A DNA stretch of 36,213 bases from a virus: positions 1 through 36,213 of IMG/VR virus record IMGVR_UViG_3300020459_000035. One strand, written 5' to 3'. Positions 29,561 through 36,213 of the stretch are shown here, one piece after another. The position numbers were made by a program, and so were the translations under genes. The notes under the pieces were generated by a model. It was not told the DNA's origin. It did not search any database and saw only the letters and a list, made by a program, of their open reading frames with translations. Numbering within the stretch: position 1 is the first letter of the stretch; every line of letters starts with the position of its first letter.

Positions 29561-30109
29561 ATGGCTTGTGATTTAACAAAAGGAAGAAAAGAACCTTGTA
29601 AGGATGTAGTTGGTGGTATAAAATCCATCTATTTTGCAGACTTTGGGGATATAACTATTGCCTATGATTCAACTGACACGGATGTAGTTGAAGATTTAGG
29701 AACAGTAACAGTTTTTGAGTACGAAGTAAAAGGGAACTCATCTTTTGAACAAACAATTAATAGTTCAAGAGAAAATGGTACAACATTTTTTGAGCAAACT
29801 CTAAACTTAACGTTACACAAACTAACTGTACAAGACCACAAAGAATTAAAACTTTTGGCTTATGGAAGACCTCACGTAATTGTGCGAGATTATAATGATA
29901 ACGCATTTTTAATGGGTGCTAATAACGGTGCAGATGTAAGTGGGGGAACTATAGTAACAGGAGCAGCAATGGGAGACCTTTCAGGTTATACATTAACGCT
30001 AACTGGTATGGAAACTAAACCAGCTAACTTCTTAGAAGGTGCTACAGCAGCAGACCCATTCGCAGGGATGACTGGAACAGTAACTGTAACACAAGGTACT
30101 AATTCTTAA
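29561..30109 (+). CDS. Putative major tail (tube) protein
   Basis: 182 aa, rich in beta strands. The MACDLTKGRKEPCKDVVGGI start followed by KSIYFADFGDITIA is common to a protein family of flavobacterial phages. FEQTINSSRENGTTFFEQTL and LNLTLHKLTVQDHKELKLL suggest a tail tube fold. Placed as its own terminator-flanked transcript unit, as expected for a highly expressed structural protein. The stop TAA overlaps a variant repeat copy. Confidence 0.6.
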   Translation: MACDLTKGRKEPCKDVVGGIKSIYFADFGDITIAYDSTDTDVVEDLGTVTVFEYEVKGNSSFEQTINSSRENGTTFFEQTLNLTLHKLTVQDHKELKLLAYGRPHVIVRDYNDNAFLMGANNGADVSGGTIVTGAAMGDLSGYTLTLTGMETKPANFLEGATAADPFAGMTGTVTVTQGTNS

Positions 30110-30129
30110 ACAGAGTAGGTTCTTAAACA
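30103..30129 (+). repeat. Variant copy of the dispersed repeat with a second segment
   Basis: TTCTTAAACAGAGTAGG (30103-30119) includes the stop of the tail tube gene; TTCTTAAACATAAAAGG follows at 30120. The pair has the same order as at 298-328, where it is followed by a terminator as here. Confidence 0.55.
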
Positions 30130-30130
30130 T

Positions 30131-30160
30131 AAAAGGGGGTCATTTGATTCCCTTTTTTTT
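30131..30160 (+). terminator. Rho-independent terminator after the tail tube gene
   Basis: AAAAGGGGGTC pairs with GATTCCCTTTT (two G-U pairs) around a 4-nt loop ATTT, followed by further T residues to 30160. Confidence 0.75.
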
Positions 30161-30193
30161 TGAACATAATTAAGCTTTATAGGTTATATAAGT

Positions 30194-30559
30194 ATGATAA
30201 GATTATCACCTACCACAAATGCTCAATCAGTAAGCATAATACCTAGAGCATATACTGTTGCTGCTAACTTATCTATGGTTATCGTTCAAGATGGAACAAG
30301 AGAGACTCAAACAATAAACAATATAACGTCTTCTTTGTCAACTAATGGAAATTTCTTGCAGATGTCTATAGCTTTTAGTATTTTAACAGCTGAAACCAGT
30401 TATTCGTTTGAATTAAAACAAGGAGCAACATTATTATACAGAGGGAAGGCATATTGCACATCTCAAACTGATAATACAACAGACCATACTTTAAACAGTA
30501 ATAAATATAACCAATATGTTGGAACTGACACGGATGACCAAAAATATATAATATTATGA
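30194..30559 (+). CDS. Unknown 121-aa structural-type protein
   Basis: Starts 34 nt after the terminator. Beta-rich (AQSVSIIPRAYTVAANLSMV … LQMSIAFSILTAETSYSFEL … ATLLYRGKAYCTSQ) with a C-terminal NKYNQYVGTDTDDQKYIIL. The C-terminal YNQY…DDQKYIIL end is found in small head-tail proteins of Bacteroidetes phages. The stop overlaps the portal ATG by 4 nt. Role unknown; a head-tail joining or decoration protein is likely. Confidence 0.55.
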   Translation: MIRLSPTTNAQSVSIIPRAYTVAANLSMVIVQDGTRETQTINNITSSLSTNGNFLQMSIAFSILTAETSYSFELKQGATLLYRGKAYCTSQTDNTTDHTLNSNKYNQYVGTDTDDQKYIIL

Positions 30560-32289
30560 ACAACTTAAAAGTAATAAATTTATCAGGGTACGAAGTACCA
30601 ACAGTAAAAGAGTCAACCAGATATAAATGGGTTGAATATGGTGACAATAACAACTATTTTGGAGAACTAATTGAAAGATACTTAGGAAGTCCTACTAATT
30701 CAAGGTGTGTTAATGGTATTACTGATTTAATTTATGGTAGAGGTTTAGATGCTACTGATTCAGTTGAAAATGCCGTTCAATTTGGTCAAATGGAAGCAAT
30801 GCTTAGAAATGAAGATGTTAGAAAGATTGTTAGTGACTTAAAACTGTTAGGACAAGCTTCAATACAGGTTGTTTATAACAAAACTAAGACAAAAATAATG
30901 CAATTAAAGCATTTTCCTTCAGAAACCCTTAGAGCTGAAAAAGCTAAGGGTGGAAAAATTGAAGCGTATTATTATCATCCAAATTGGGGAAAAATAAAGC
31001 CAAATGACAAACCTAAAAGAATACCTGCTTTTAAATGTGGTAAAAAGAGTGAAAAAGTAGAAATATATTGTGTTAAACCTTACAGAGCTGGATTTTATTA
31101 TTATTCTCCAGTTGATTATCAAGGATGTTTACAATATTGTTCACTTGAAGAGGAAGTTTCTAACTACCATATAAGCAACATTCAAAACGGACTTCAACCA
31201 TCCTTATTGTTGAACTTTAATAACGGTATTCCAGGTGATGAAGCACAAGACTTAATAGAAAGGAAGATATATGAGAAGTTTAGCGGTTCTTCTAATGCTG
31301 GTAAGTTTATTTTATGTTTTAATGAAGATAGTGAAGCACAATCAACGGTAGAACCTATACATTTACCTGATGCACACGCACAGTATGAATTTTTAGCAAA
31401 GGAGTCAAGAGAAAAAATAATGATTGGTCACGGTGTTGTATCTCCAATACTACTTGGTATAAAAGATAACACAGGTTTTGGAAATAATGCAGAAGAATTG
31501 CGTACAGCGAGTGTTTTAATGGATAATATTGTTATTAGACCATTTCAAACAATATTAATTAATGCTTTTAAAGAGTTATTATCATTTAACGGTATAAATC
31601 TTAACCTTTACTTTGTTACTCTTCAACCAATAGAGTTTACAGAGCTTGATAATATAGCTACAAAGATTAAAAGAGAAGAAGAAACAGGAGAGAAGTTGTC
31701 TAGTGAAGAAAAAAGTGATTTTAATGATGAGGAGGGGGATGATTTAATGTCTCAACTTGAAGGCTTGGGTGAGAAAATAGATGAAAATGACTGGGAGCTT
31801 ATTCATACAGAAAAAGTCGAAGATACAGAGTCGGAGTTTGATTTCACTAAACTTGCAGAGGTATCAAAATCAGATGCTAAACCTAATAGGGCATCATCAC
31901 AAGATAATTCAACATATAAGGTTAGATATTCTTATGGTCCTGTTAGAAATTCAGCAAATAGCAGAAAGTTTTGTAGAAAAATGGAAGCATTAACAACGCA
32001 AAACTTGGTATTTAGAAAAGAAGATATAAATATGATGTCTTTTAGAGGGGTAAACAGGGAATTAGGTCATAAAGGAGAAAATTATAGTTTGCTAAAGTTT
32101 AAAGGAGGTGTTAACTGTCATCACTATTGGGAGTTAAAGGTTTATAAGAAAAAGGTTAGTGAGAAAAACCTTATAGATGAGTCAGAAGCGATTGCAGATG
32201 GTTTAAAAGAGCCTAATAACCCACCTGAAATGTCTATTGAACCTAGAAATATGCCAAATAGCGGACATCATCCAAATTATAAAAAATGA
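30556..32289 (+). CDS. Portal protein with a C-terminal extension
   Basis: 577 aa. The portal core (about 1-370) shows CVNGITDLIYGRGLDAT, KLLGQASIQVVYNKTKTK, YRAGFYYYSPVDYQGCLQYC, LPDAHAQYEFLAKESREKIM and GHGVVSPILLGIKDNTGFGN, the usual portal helix/strand order. After an acidic linker (EEKSDFNDEEGDDLMSQLEG) a second domain of about 100 residues (YKVRYSYGPVRNSANSRKFC … RKMEALTTQNLVFRKEDINM … NCHHYWELKVY) follows. That extra domain recurs in Bacteroidetes phages; function is unknown. Overlaps its neighbours by 4 nt at both ends. Confidence 0.8.
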   Translation: MNNLKVINLSGYEVPTVKESTRYKWVEYGDNNNYFGELIERYLGSPTNSRCVNGITDLIYGRGLDATDSVENAVQFGQMEAMLRNEDVRKIVSDLKLLGQASIQVVYNKTKTKIMQLKHFPSETLRAEKAKGGKIEAYYYHPNWGKIKPNDKPKRIPAFKCGKKSEKVEIYCVKPYRAGFYYYSPVDYQGCLQYCSLEEEVSNYHISNIQNGLQPSLLLNFNNGIPGDEAQDLIERKIYEKFSGSSNAGKFILCFNEDSEAQSTVEPIHLPDAHAQYEFLAKESREKIMIGHGVVSPILLGIKDNTGFGNNAEELRTASVLMDNIVIRPFQTILINAFKELLSFNGINLNLYFVTLQPIEFTELDNIATKIKREEETGEKLSSEEKSDFNDEEGDDLMSQLEGLGEKIDENDWELIHTEKVEDTESEFDFTKLAEVSKSDAKPNRASSQDNSTYKVRYSYGPVRNSANSRKFCRKMEALTTQNLVFRKEDINMMSFRGVNRELGHKGENYSLLKFKGGVNCHHYWELKVYKKKVSEKNLIDESEAIADGLKEPNNPPEMSIEPRNMPNSGHHPNYKK

Positions 32290-32783
32290 AAGCATTATTT
32301 ATTACATTAGAAGAATTAAAAAGGAAATCCATCATAGATGGTAATGTTGATACTGATAAACTTATACAGTTTGTTGAAGTAGCACAAGATACGGTTATAC
32401 AAAATTATCTTGGAACAAAATTATATGACACTTTACAGGATGGAGTAATAAACAACAATTTATCAACCAATAATGCAACTTTAATTAATTCATATATAAA
32501 ACCAATGCTTATTTGGTATAGCCAAGCAACATATTTACCTTATGCGGCATATCAAATATCTAATGGTGGTATATATAAACATAATAGCGAAAATGCAACA
32601 TCAGTTACAGAGTCAGAGATAACAAAATTAACTAGACACGCTACTGAAACAGCAGATTTTTATGCTAAAAGATTTTTAGATTATATGGATGACAAAAGTA
32701 ATCTCTATCCAGATTACACAGGAAGTCAGGATGTAGGAATGTACCCTTTCAGGGATGTTAATTTTACAGGATGGGTGTTATAA
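32286..32783 (+). CDS. Head-tail connector, DUF6712-like
   Basis: 165 aa, all helical: FITLEELKRKSIIDGNVDTD, KLIQFVEVAQDTVIQNYLGT, KPMLIWYSQATYLPYAAYQI, and ITKLTRHATETADFYAKRFL. This matches the connector family annotated DUF6712 in Bacteroidetes phages and the position directly after the portal is that of gp6-like adaptors. The C-terminus (DVGMYPFRDVNFTGW) is typical. It joins portal to tail completion proteins. Confidence 0.75.
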   Translation: MKALFITLEELKRKSIIDGNVDTDKLIQFVEVAQDTVIQNYLGTKLYDTLQDGVINNNLSTNNATLINSYIKPMLIWYSQATYLPYAAYQISNGGIYKHNSENATSVTESEITKLTRHATETADFYAKRFLDYMDDKSNLYPDYTGSQDVGMYPFRDVNFTGWVL

Positions 32784-32890
32784 AAGATAACAAGCTGACA
32801 TATAAGCCTAAAAAAGAAAACGAAATTAAATTAAGTAGTTATTTAAAAAAGATAAAAGATGTCATTCGGTTCAATATACGAGGTAAGTGA
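32771..32890 (+). CDS. Unknown 39-aa basic peptide
   Basis: ATG 32771 overlaps the connector gene by 13 nt; stop TGA 32888-32890 overlaps the next small gene. Lys-rich (MGVIKDNKLTYKPKKENEIK … YLKKIKDVIRFNIRGK). Tight overlaps argue for translation. Function unknown. Confidence 0.5.
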   Translation: MGVIKDNKLTYKPKKENEIKLSSYLKKIKDVIRFNIRGK

Positions 32891-33026
32891 GTTTGGAGAT
32901 GTTAATGCAACAAATGGATGGGGAAATATTTACCCTTTTGATGCAGATGGTTCGTATTTAAGATGTGATACAACAAAAGAAACTGTTGATGACACAAGTA
33001 TAACGGCAGATAAAACAGAATATTAA
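32859..33026 (+). CDS. 55-aa phage protein (MSFGSIY type)
   Basis: ATG 32859 to TAA 33024-33026. Acidic and Gly/Asn-rich (MSFGSIYEVSEFGDVNATNG … WGNIYPFDADGSYLRCDT). Short proteins with this start recur beside fibre genes of marine phages; function unknown. Possibly a tail fibre or baseplate component. Confidence 0.6.
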   Translation: MSFGSIYEVSEFGDVNATNGWGNIYPFDADGSYLRCDTTKETVDDTSITADKTEY

Positions 33027-33037
33027 AATTATTAATT

Positions 33038-33688
33038 ATGGCAAAAACAGCAATAGACGTAGGTAGTTCAGCAAATGATGGGACAGGAGACCCATTAAGA
33101 ACCGCTATGCAATCGACAAACTCAAACTTTAACGAGCTATACACCCTACTTGGAAATGGAAGTGCATTATCTATTAGTGGAGATGTTACAATGTCAGCAG
33201 GAGCAGTAACAATCGCAAATGATGCTGTTGAAACTGCTATGATAAATGCTGATGCAGTAGATGGAACAAAGATAGCAGATGATAGTATTAATTCAGAACA
33301 TTATGTTGATGGTTCTATTGATACTGCTCATATTGCAGATGACCAAGTTACAGCAGGTAAACTTGCAGATGAATTTACAGCAGCACAAGCAGTAACAAGT
33401 GGTGCAGCTATTACTTTAGATGGTGGTGCTTATGATGTATTTACTTGGACTTCAGGTCATTCAACAACATTAGCATTTACAAATATTACTCTTGGAATGA
33501 CAAAAAGTATAATCATAACAGGAAGTGGTGGTAGTAATACTGTTGCTTTTGGTAATATTAATGGTAGTAGTGGAACATTTAATCTAATATCAGGAACTTA
33601 TAGTGATGCAGCAGTAAAGAATTTAATCCAACTGAAATTTATATCAACTTCTGAATGTTGGTACACAATTTCTCAAATATCAAGTTAA
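33038..33688 (+). CDS. Tail fibre-like protein
   Basis: 216 aa with the widespread marine-phage fibre start MAKTAIDVGSSANDGTGDPL followed by RTAMQSTNSNFNELY. A repeated D-D/A-V-x…I-A-D-D-x-I-N/T region (about 55-115: ANDAVETAMINADAVDGTKI, then ADDSINSEHYVDGSIDTAHI) resembles fibre repeat stalks. The C-terminal half is strand-rich (TLAFTNITLGMTKSIIITGS) as a tip domain. It likely attaches to the tail or baseplate and contributes to host recognition. Confidence 0.7.
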   Translation: MAKTAIDVGSSANDGTGDPLRTAMQSTNSNFNELYTLLGNGSALSISGDVTMSAGAVTIANDAVETAMINADAVDGTKIADDSINSEHYVDGSIDTAHIADDQVTAGKLADEFTAAQAVTSGAAITLDGGAYDVFTWTSGHSTTLAFTNITLGMTKSIIITGSGGSNTVAFGNINGSSGTFNLISGTYSDAAVKNLIQLKFISTSECWYTISQISS

Positions 33689-33689
33689 T

Positions 33690-34175
33690 ATGAAAGCAGT
33701 AAATATAAATGGAATAATAACAGTTTATCAGGGAGGTGTCCCAAATGTACTTCAAACTTCAACAGGTAGTTATTTAAATGCTCCTGCTATGTCAGATGAA
33801 GCATTAAAAGAGGCAGGTTGTTTTGACCTTATCATAGATGAAAATTATGATGAGAGAATACATAATTTAGGTGAGGTATATTGGGACGAGGTAAATACAG
33901 TATTTAGAAAAGATGCAGAGGATAAAACTTGGTCAGAAACTGTTAGCGAATTAAAAACAAGAAGAATTAATCATTTCAAATCAATAGTTAATAGCGAATT
34001 ACAAAAAACAGATTGGTATATAATTAGAAGTGTCGATAATGGTGATGATGTTCCAAGCATTATTACAGATGAGAGAGCTGAATTAAGAAGCCAAGCTGAT
34101 ACAGTTGAATCAGAAATCAATGCACTTACAACTAAAAAGAAAGTAATGCAATATGATTTCCCAAATGTTAGCTAA
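33690..34175 (+). CDS. Putative tail fibre assembly/accessory protein
   Basis: 161 aa. The N-terminal part (GIITVYQGGVPNVLQTST) is strand-like. The C-terminal part (ELKTRRINHFKSIVNSELQK, then TDWYIIRSVDNGDDVPSIIT and DERAELRSQADTVES) resembles the DUF4376/tail fibre assembly pattern, in which a helix pair ends a small protein next to a fibre gene. The stop overlaps the next start (TAATG). Confidence 0.55.
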   Translation: MKAVNINGIITVYQGGVPNVLQTSTGSYLNAPAMSDEALKEAGCFDLIIDENYDERIHNLGEVYWDEVNTVFRKDAEDKTWSETVSELKTRRINHFKSIVNSELQKTDWYIIRSVDNGDDVPSIITDERAELRSQADTVESEINALTTKKKVMQYDFPNVS

Positions 34176-36213
34176 TGAGTATAGGCGATAAATTATTAAA
34201 ATCTGCAGCAGGTGCAGGTGGATTAACTCCAAGCGAGAACTTTAAAGTAGTTACTTATACAGGTAATGGCGGAACTCAAGCTATTACAGGTGTTGGCTTT
34301 AAACCTGATGTAGTTTGGGCTAAAAAAAGAAGTGGCTCTGATGACAATGTTTGGTTTGATACTACAAGAGGAGTTCAAAAAGAATTAATAAGTAATTCAA
34401 CTGCAGCTGAAGCTACAAAGACCGCTGCAATAAGTTCGTTTGATTCAGATGGATTTACTACAGGAAACAATGGGGCTCTTAATTCAAATGGAGATACCTA
34501 TGTCGCTTGGTGTTGGAAAGCTAACGGAGGAACTACAAGTAGTAGTGGAGTGGGGAGTATTACAAGTACAGTACAAGCAAACACAGATGCAGGATTTTCA
34601 ATAGTAAAATATGTTGGAAATGTTACAGCAGGTGCTACTGTTGCACACGGTCTTGGTGCAGTGCCAAAACTAATCATTTTAAAAAATATGGATAGAGCAG
34701 GTTATGGGTGGCTTGTTTATCACGGTGCATTAGGTGCAACAAGAGCAGCAGCTATGAATAATGCAGATGCTTTTTATACTGGCACAAATTATTTTAACGA
34801 TACTAACCCTACTTCTACTGTATTTTCTTTAGGGAGTGATACTTTTGGTAATTATAATGGAGATGATTACATAGCATATTGTTTTGCAGAAATATCAGGA
34901 TTTTCAAAATTTGGTTCATACACGGGGGATAGAACAAATAATGTTATAGTAGAAACAGGTTTTGAGGTTGGTTGGGTAATGATTAAAGCAGCTGATGCAA
35001 CTGATGATTGGTTTATTATAAGTCAAGAAACAGGAAACACACAACTGTATGCAAATAAAACTGATGCAGAGGCATCTTTTACAGGTGTATCATTTTTAAG
35101 TAATGGCTTTATGTTAAATGGTTCGGCAAATAGTGGTGGTACAAACAATGCAGGAACTACATTTATATATATGGCTTTTGCAACAGACCCTGACACAGAA
35201 GCACCAACACTTGCAAGTAGTTTTAATATCAAAACTTATACAGGTAATGGTACATCTAATAGGTCAATAACAGGACTTGGATTTGAACCAAGTTTACTTT
35301 GGTTTAAAAGAAGGTCGCCATCAAGAGACCATTATTTATTTGATAGTGTAAGAGGGGTAGGAAGTGGTGTTTATCCAAATTTAGATTTAGCTGAATTTAC
35401 TGCAACCTCAAATGATATTAATAGTTTCGATTCTGATGGGTTTACAATAGGTCAAGATAATAATACAAATAGTGATGGTAACCCAATGGTTGCTTGGGCT
35501 TGGAAAGCGAATGATGATGTGCCGACAATATTTGGAGGACCTGCTAAAACTTTATATAAGTTTGAAGATAATGTTACAGATACTGCAGGAAATAATAATG
35601 GTACTGCTCACAATTTAAGTTATACAGCTTCTGGAAAATTTAATAAAGCAGGTGATTTTAATGGCACAAGTAGTTATGTAGATACTGGAAGTGCTTTTAC
35701 ACCAAACAGTATGTCTTTTAGTTGTTGGATTTATTTAACAGGTGGAAGTGGTTATAGAACAGTTTTTAGTAATAGACAAACTGCACCAAATTACTATGGA
35801 ATTGATTTTGGTGTTACAGGAGATGGTAATTTATATACGAGATTTGTTGGTAGTAGTTCTGATAATTCCAATAGTAATACAATCTCAATTTCAACAGATA
35901 CTTGGACACAAATTGGTTTTACAACAGATAATAATGTAGCAACAGTTTATGTTAATGGAGAAAGAAAATATACTGCTGCTTTTGGAGGTACACAAATGGC
36001 TACAAGTAATAATTTTTATATTGGAAGATATTTTGCATTATCAAATTCATATTTTCCTGGATATATAGACCAAGTAAGGATATATAATGGTGCTTGTGGT
36101 GATGAGGGTATGAGTGAATTGTATAATGAAACTACATCACAAAATGATGATTTATCTTTAGGAGGACCACCAAAATCAATAGTTAGTGCAAATGCTAATG
36201 CAGGGTTTAGTAT
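34175..36213 (+). CDS. Receptor-binding tail protein, DUF7483-type repeats and LamG domain, cut by right edge
   Basis: Starts MSIGDKLLKSAAGAGGLTPS and is open to the window end (about 680 residues so far). Four copies of a beta module begin with Y-T-G-N/Y-V-G-N/Y-T-G-D at about residues 30, 145, 248 and 350, each having a later W-x-K or I-x-L-K and an F-D-S-D-G-F or similar. A LamG/concanavalin A-like domain spans about 455-645 (KTLYKFEDNVTDTAGNNNGT … YIGRYFALSNSYFPGYIDQV). A fifth module seems to begin at the edge (ANANAGFS). Likely binds host surface polysaccharide. Confidence 0.75.
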   Translation, partial: MSIGDKLLKSAAGAGGLTPSENFKVVTYTGNGGTQAITGVGFKPDVVWAKKRSGSDDNVWFDTTRGVQKELISNSTAAEATKTAAISSFDSDGFTTGNNGALNSNGDTYVAWCWKANGGTTSSSGVGSITSTVQANTDAGFSIVKYVGNVTAGATVAHGLGAVPKLIILKNMDRAGYGWLVYHGALGATRAAAMNNADAFYTGTNYFNDTNPTSTVFSLGSDTFGNYNGDDYIAYCFAEISGFSKFGSYTGDRTNNVIVETGFEVGWVMIKAADATDDWFIISQETGNTQLYANKTDAEASFTGVSFLSNGFMLNGSANSGGTNNAGTTFIYMAFATDPDTEAPTLASSFNIKTYTGNGTSNRSITGLGFEPSLLWFKRRSPSRDHYLFDSVRGVGSGVYPNLDLAEFTATSNDINSFDSDGFTIGQDNNTNSDGNPMVAWAWKANDDVPTIFGGPAKTLYKFEDNVTDTAGNNNGTAHNLSYTASGKFNKAGDFNGTSSYVDTGSAFTPNSMSFSCWIYLTGGSGYRTVFSNRQTAPNYYGIDFGVTGDGNLYTRFVGSSSDNSNSNTISISTDTWTQIGFTTDNNVATVYVNGERKYTAAFGGTQMATSNNFYIGRYFALSNSYFPGYIDQVRIYNGACGDEGMSELYNETTSQNDDLSLGGPPKSIVSANANAGFS

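Noticed and set aside
1-36213. Diversity-generating retroelement acting on the fibre genes
   Set aside because: No reverse transcriptase and no template/variable repeat pair was seen in the window.

Overview
The window is almost certainly most of the genome of a small tailed (siphovirus-like) phage infecting a marine Flavobacteriia/Bacteroidetes host. The evidence is AT-rich DNA, near-total coding on the + strand with 1-4 nt start/stop overlaps, no Shine-Dalgarno-like leaders, promoter boxes of the Bacteroidetes type (TTTG, about 20 nt, TAnnTTTG), and structural proteins of the kinds common in Bacteroidetes phages. No integrase, excisionase or CI-like repressor is visible, so a lytic lifestyle is the simplest reading. 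The last gene runs off the right edge, and an ORF tail at base 1 suggests the left edge also cuts a gene.

Layout. 1-1861: lysis and accessory module (two tiny peptides, 3TM-holin-like protein, small basic protein, PD-(D/E)XK nuclease, M15 peptidase endolysin). 1915-9566: replication/recombination and packaging (ERF annealing protein, SSB-like protein, RecA/RepA-like ATPase, RusA resolvase, sigma-factor-like protein, Cas4/RecB-type nuclease, dATP/dGTP diphosphohydrolase-like protein, RecE-like exonuclease, stand-alone DnaA domain IV-like protein, putative small terminase, TerL). 9567-9938: intergenic control region with a DnaA box, dispersed 17-bp repeats, an 11-bp-phased TTAACA box and divergent promoter motifs. 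9939-14778: early/accessory block, with one 475-aa orphan followed by about 16 very small genes, several sharing an identical 16-nt translation leader. 12340-12940 is a second control region: a 4-unit 21-bp-period repeat array, a perfect 23-bp palindrome overlapping a promoter, and four 11-bp-phased TGTTAA boxes. 14779-15330: about 550 nt without a gene, densely folded, a strong structured-RNA candidate. 15331-36213: late operon(s). Tail assembly chaperone pair made by a -1 frameshift, tail completion proteins, a 1114-aa Cys-rich tail protein, distal tail proteins, tape measure, then prohead protease, scaffold, decoration, major capsid protein, tail tube, portal, connector and receptor-binding/tail fibre proteins.

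How it works together. RecE-like exonuclease, ERF and SSB form a recombination set, RusA resolves branches, and the DnaA-like protein plausibly recognises the DnaA box downstream of terL. The sigma-like factor may switch on late genes: the late operon at 15331 has a TATCTTTACT motif but no good -33 box. TerS/TerL package into an HK97-type procapsid built from the XkdF-like protease, Glu-rich scaffold and major capsid protein. The order (terminase far from portal, tail block before head block) is unusual.

Most notable for follow-up: the control-region repeats (21-bp iterons and 11-bp TGTTAA phasing), the folded RNA at 14.8 kb, the cryptic -1 frame of the tail chaperone, and the orphan 475-aa early protein.
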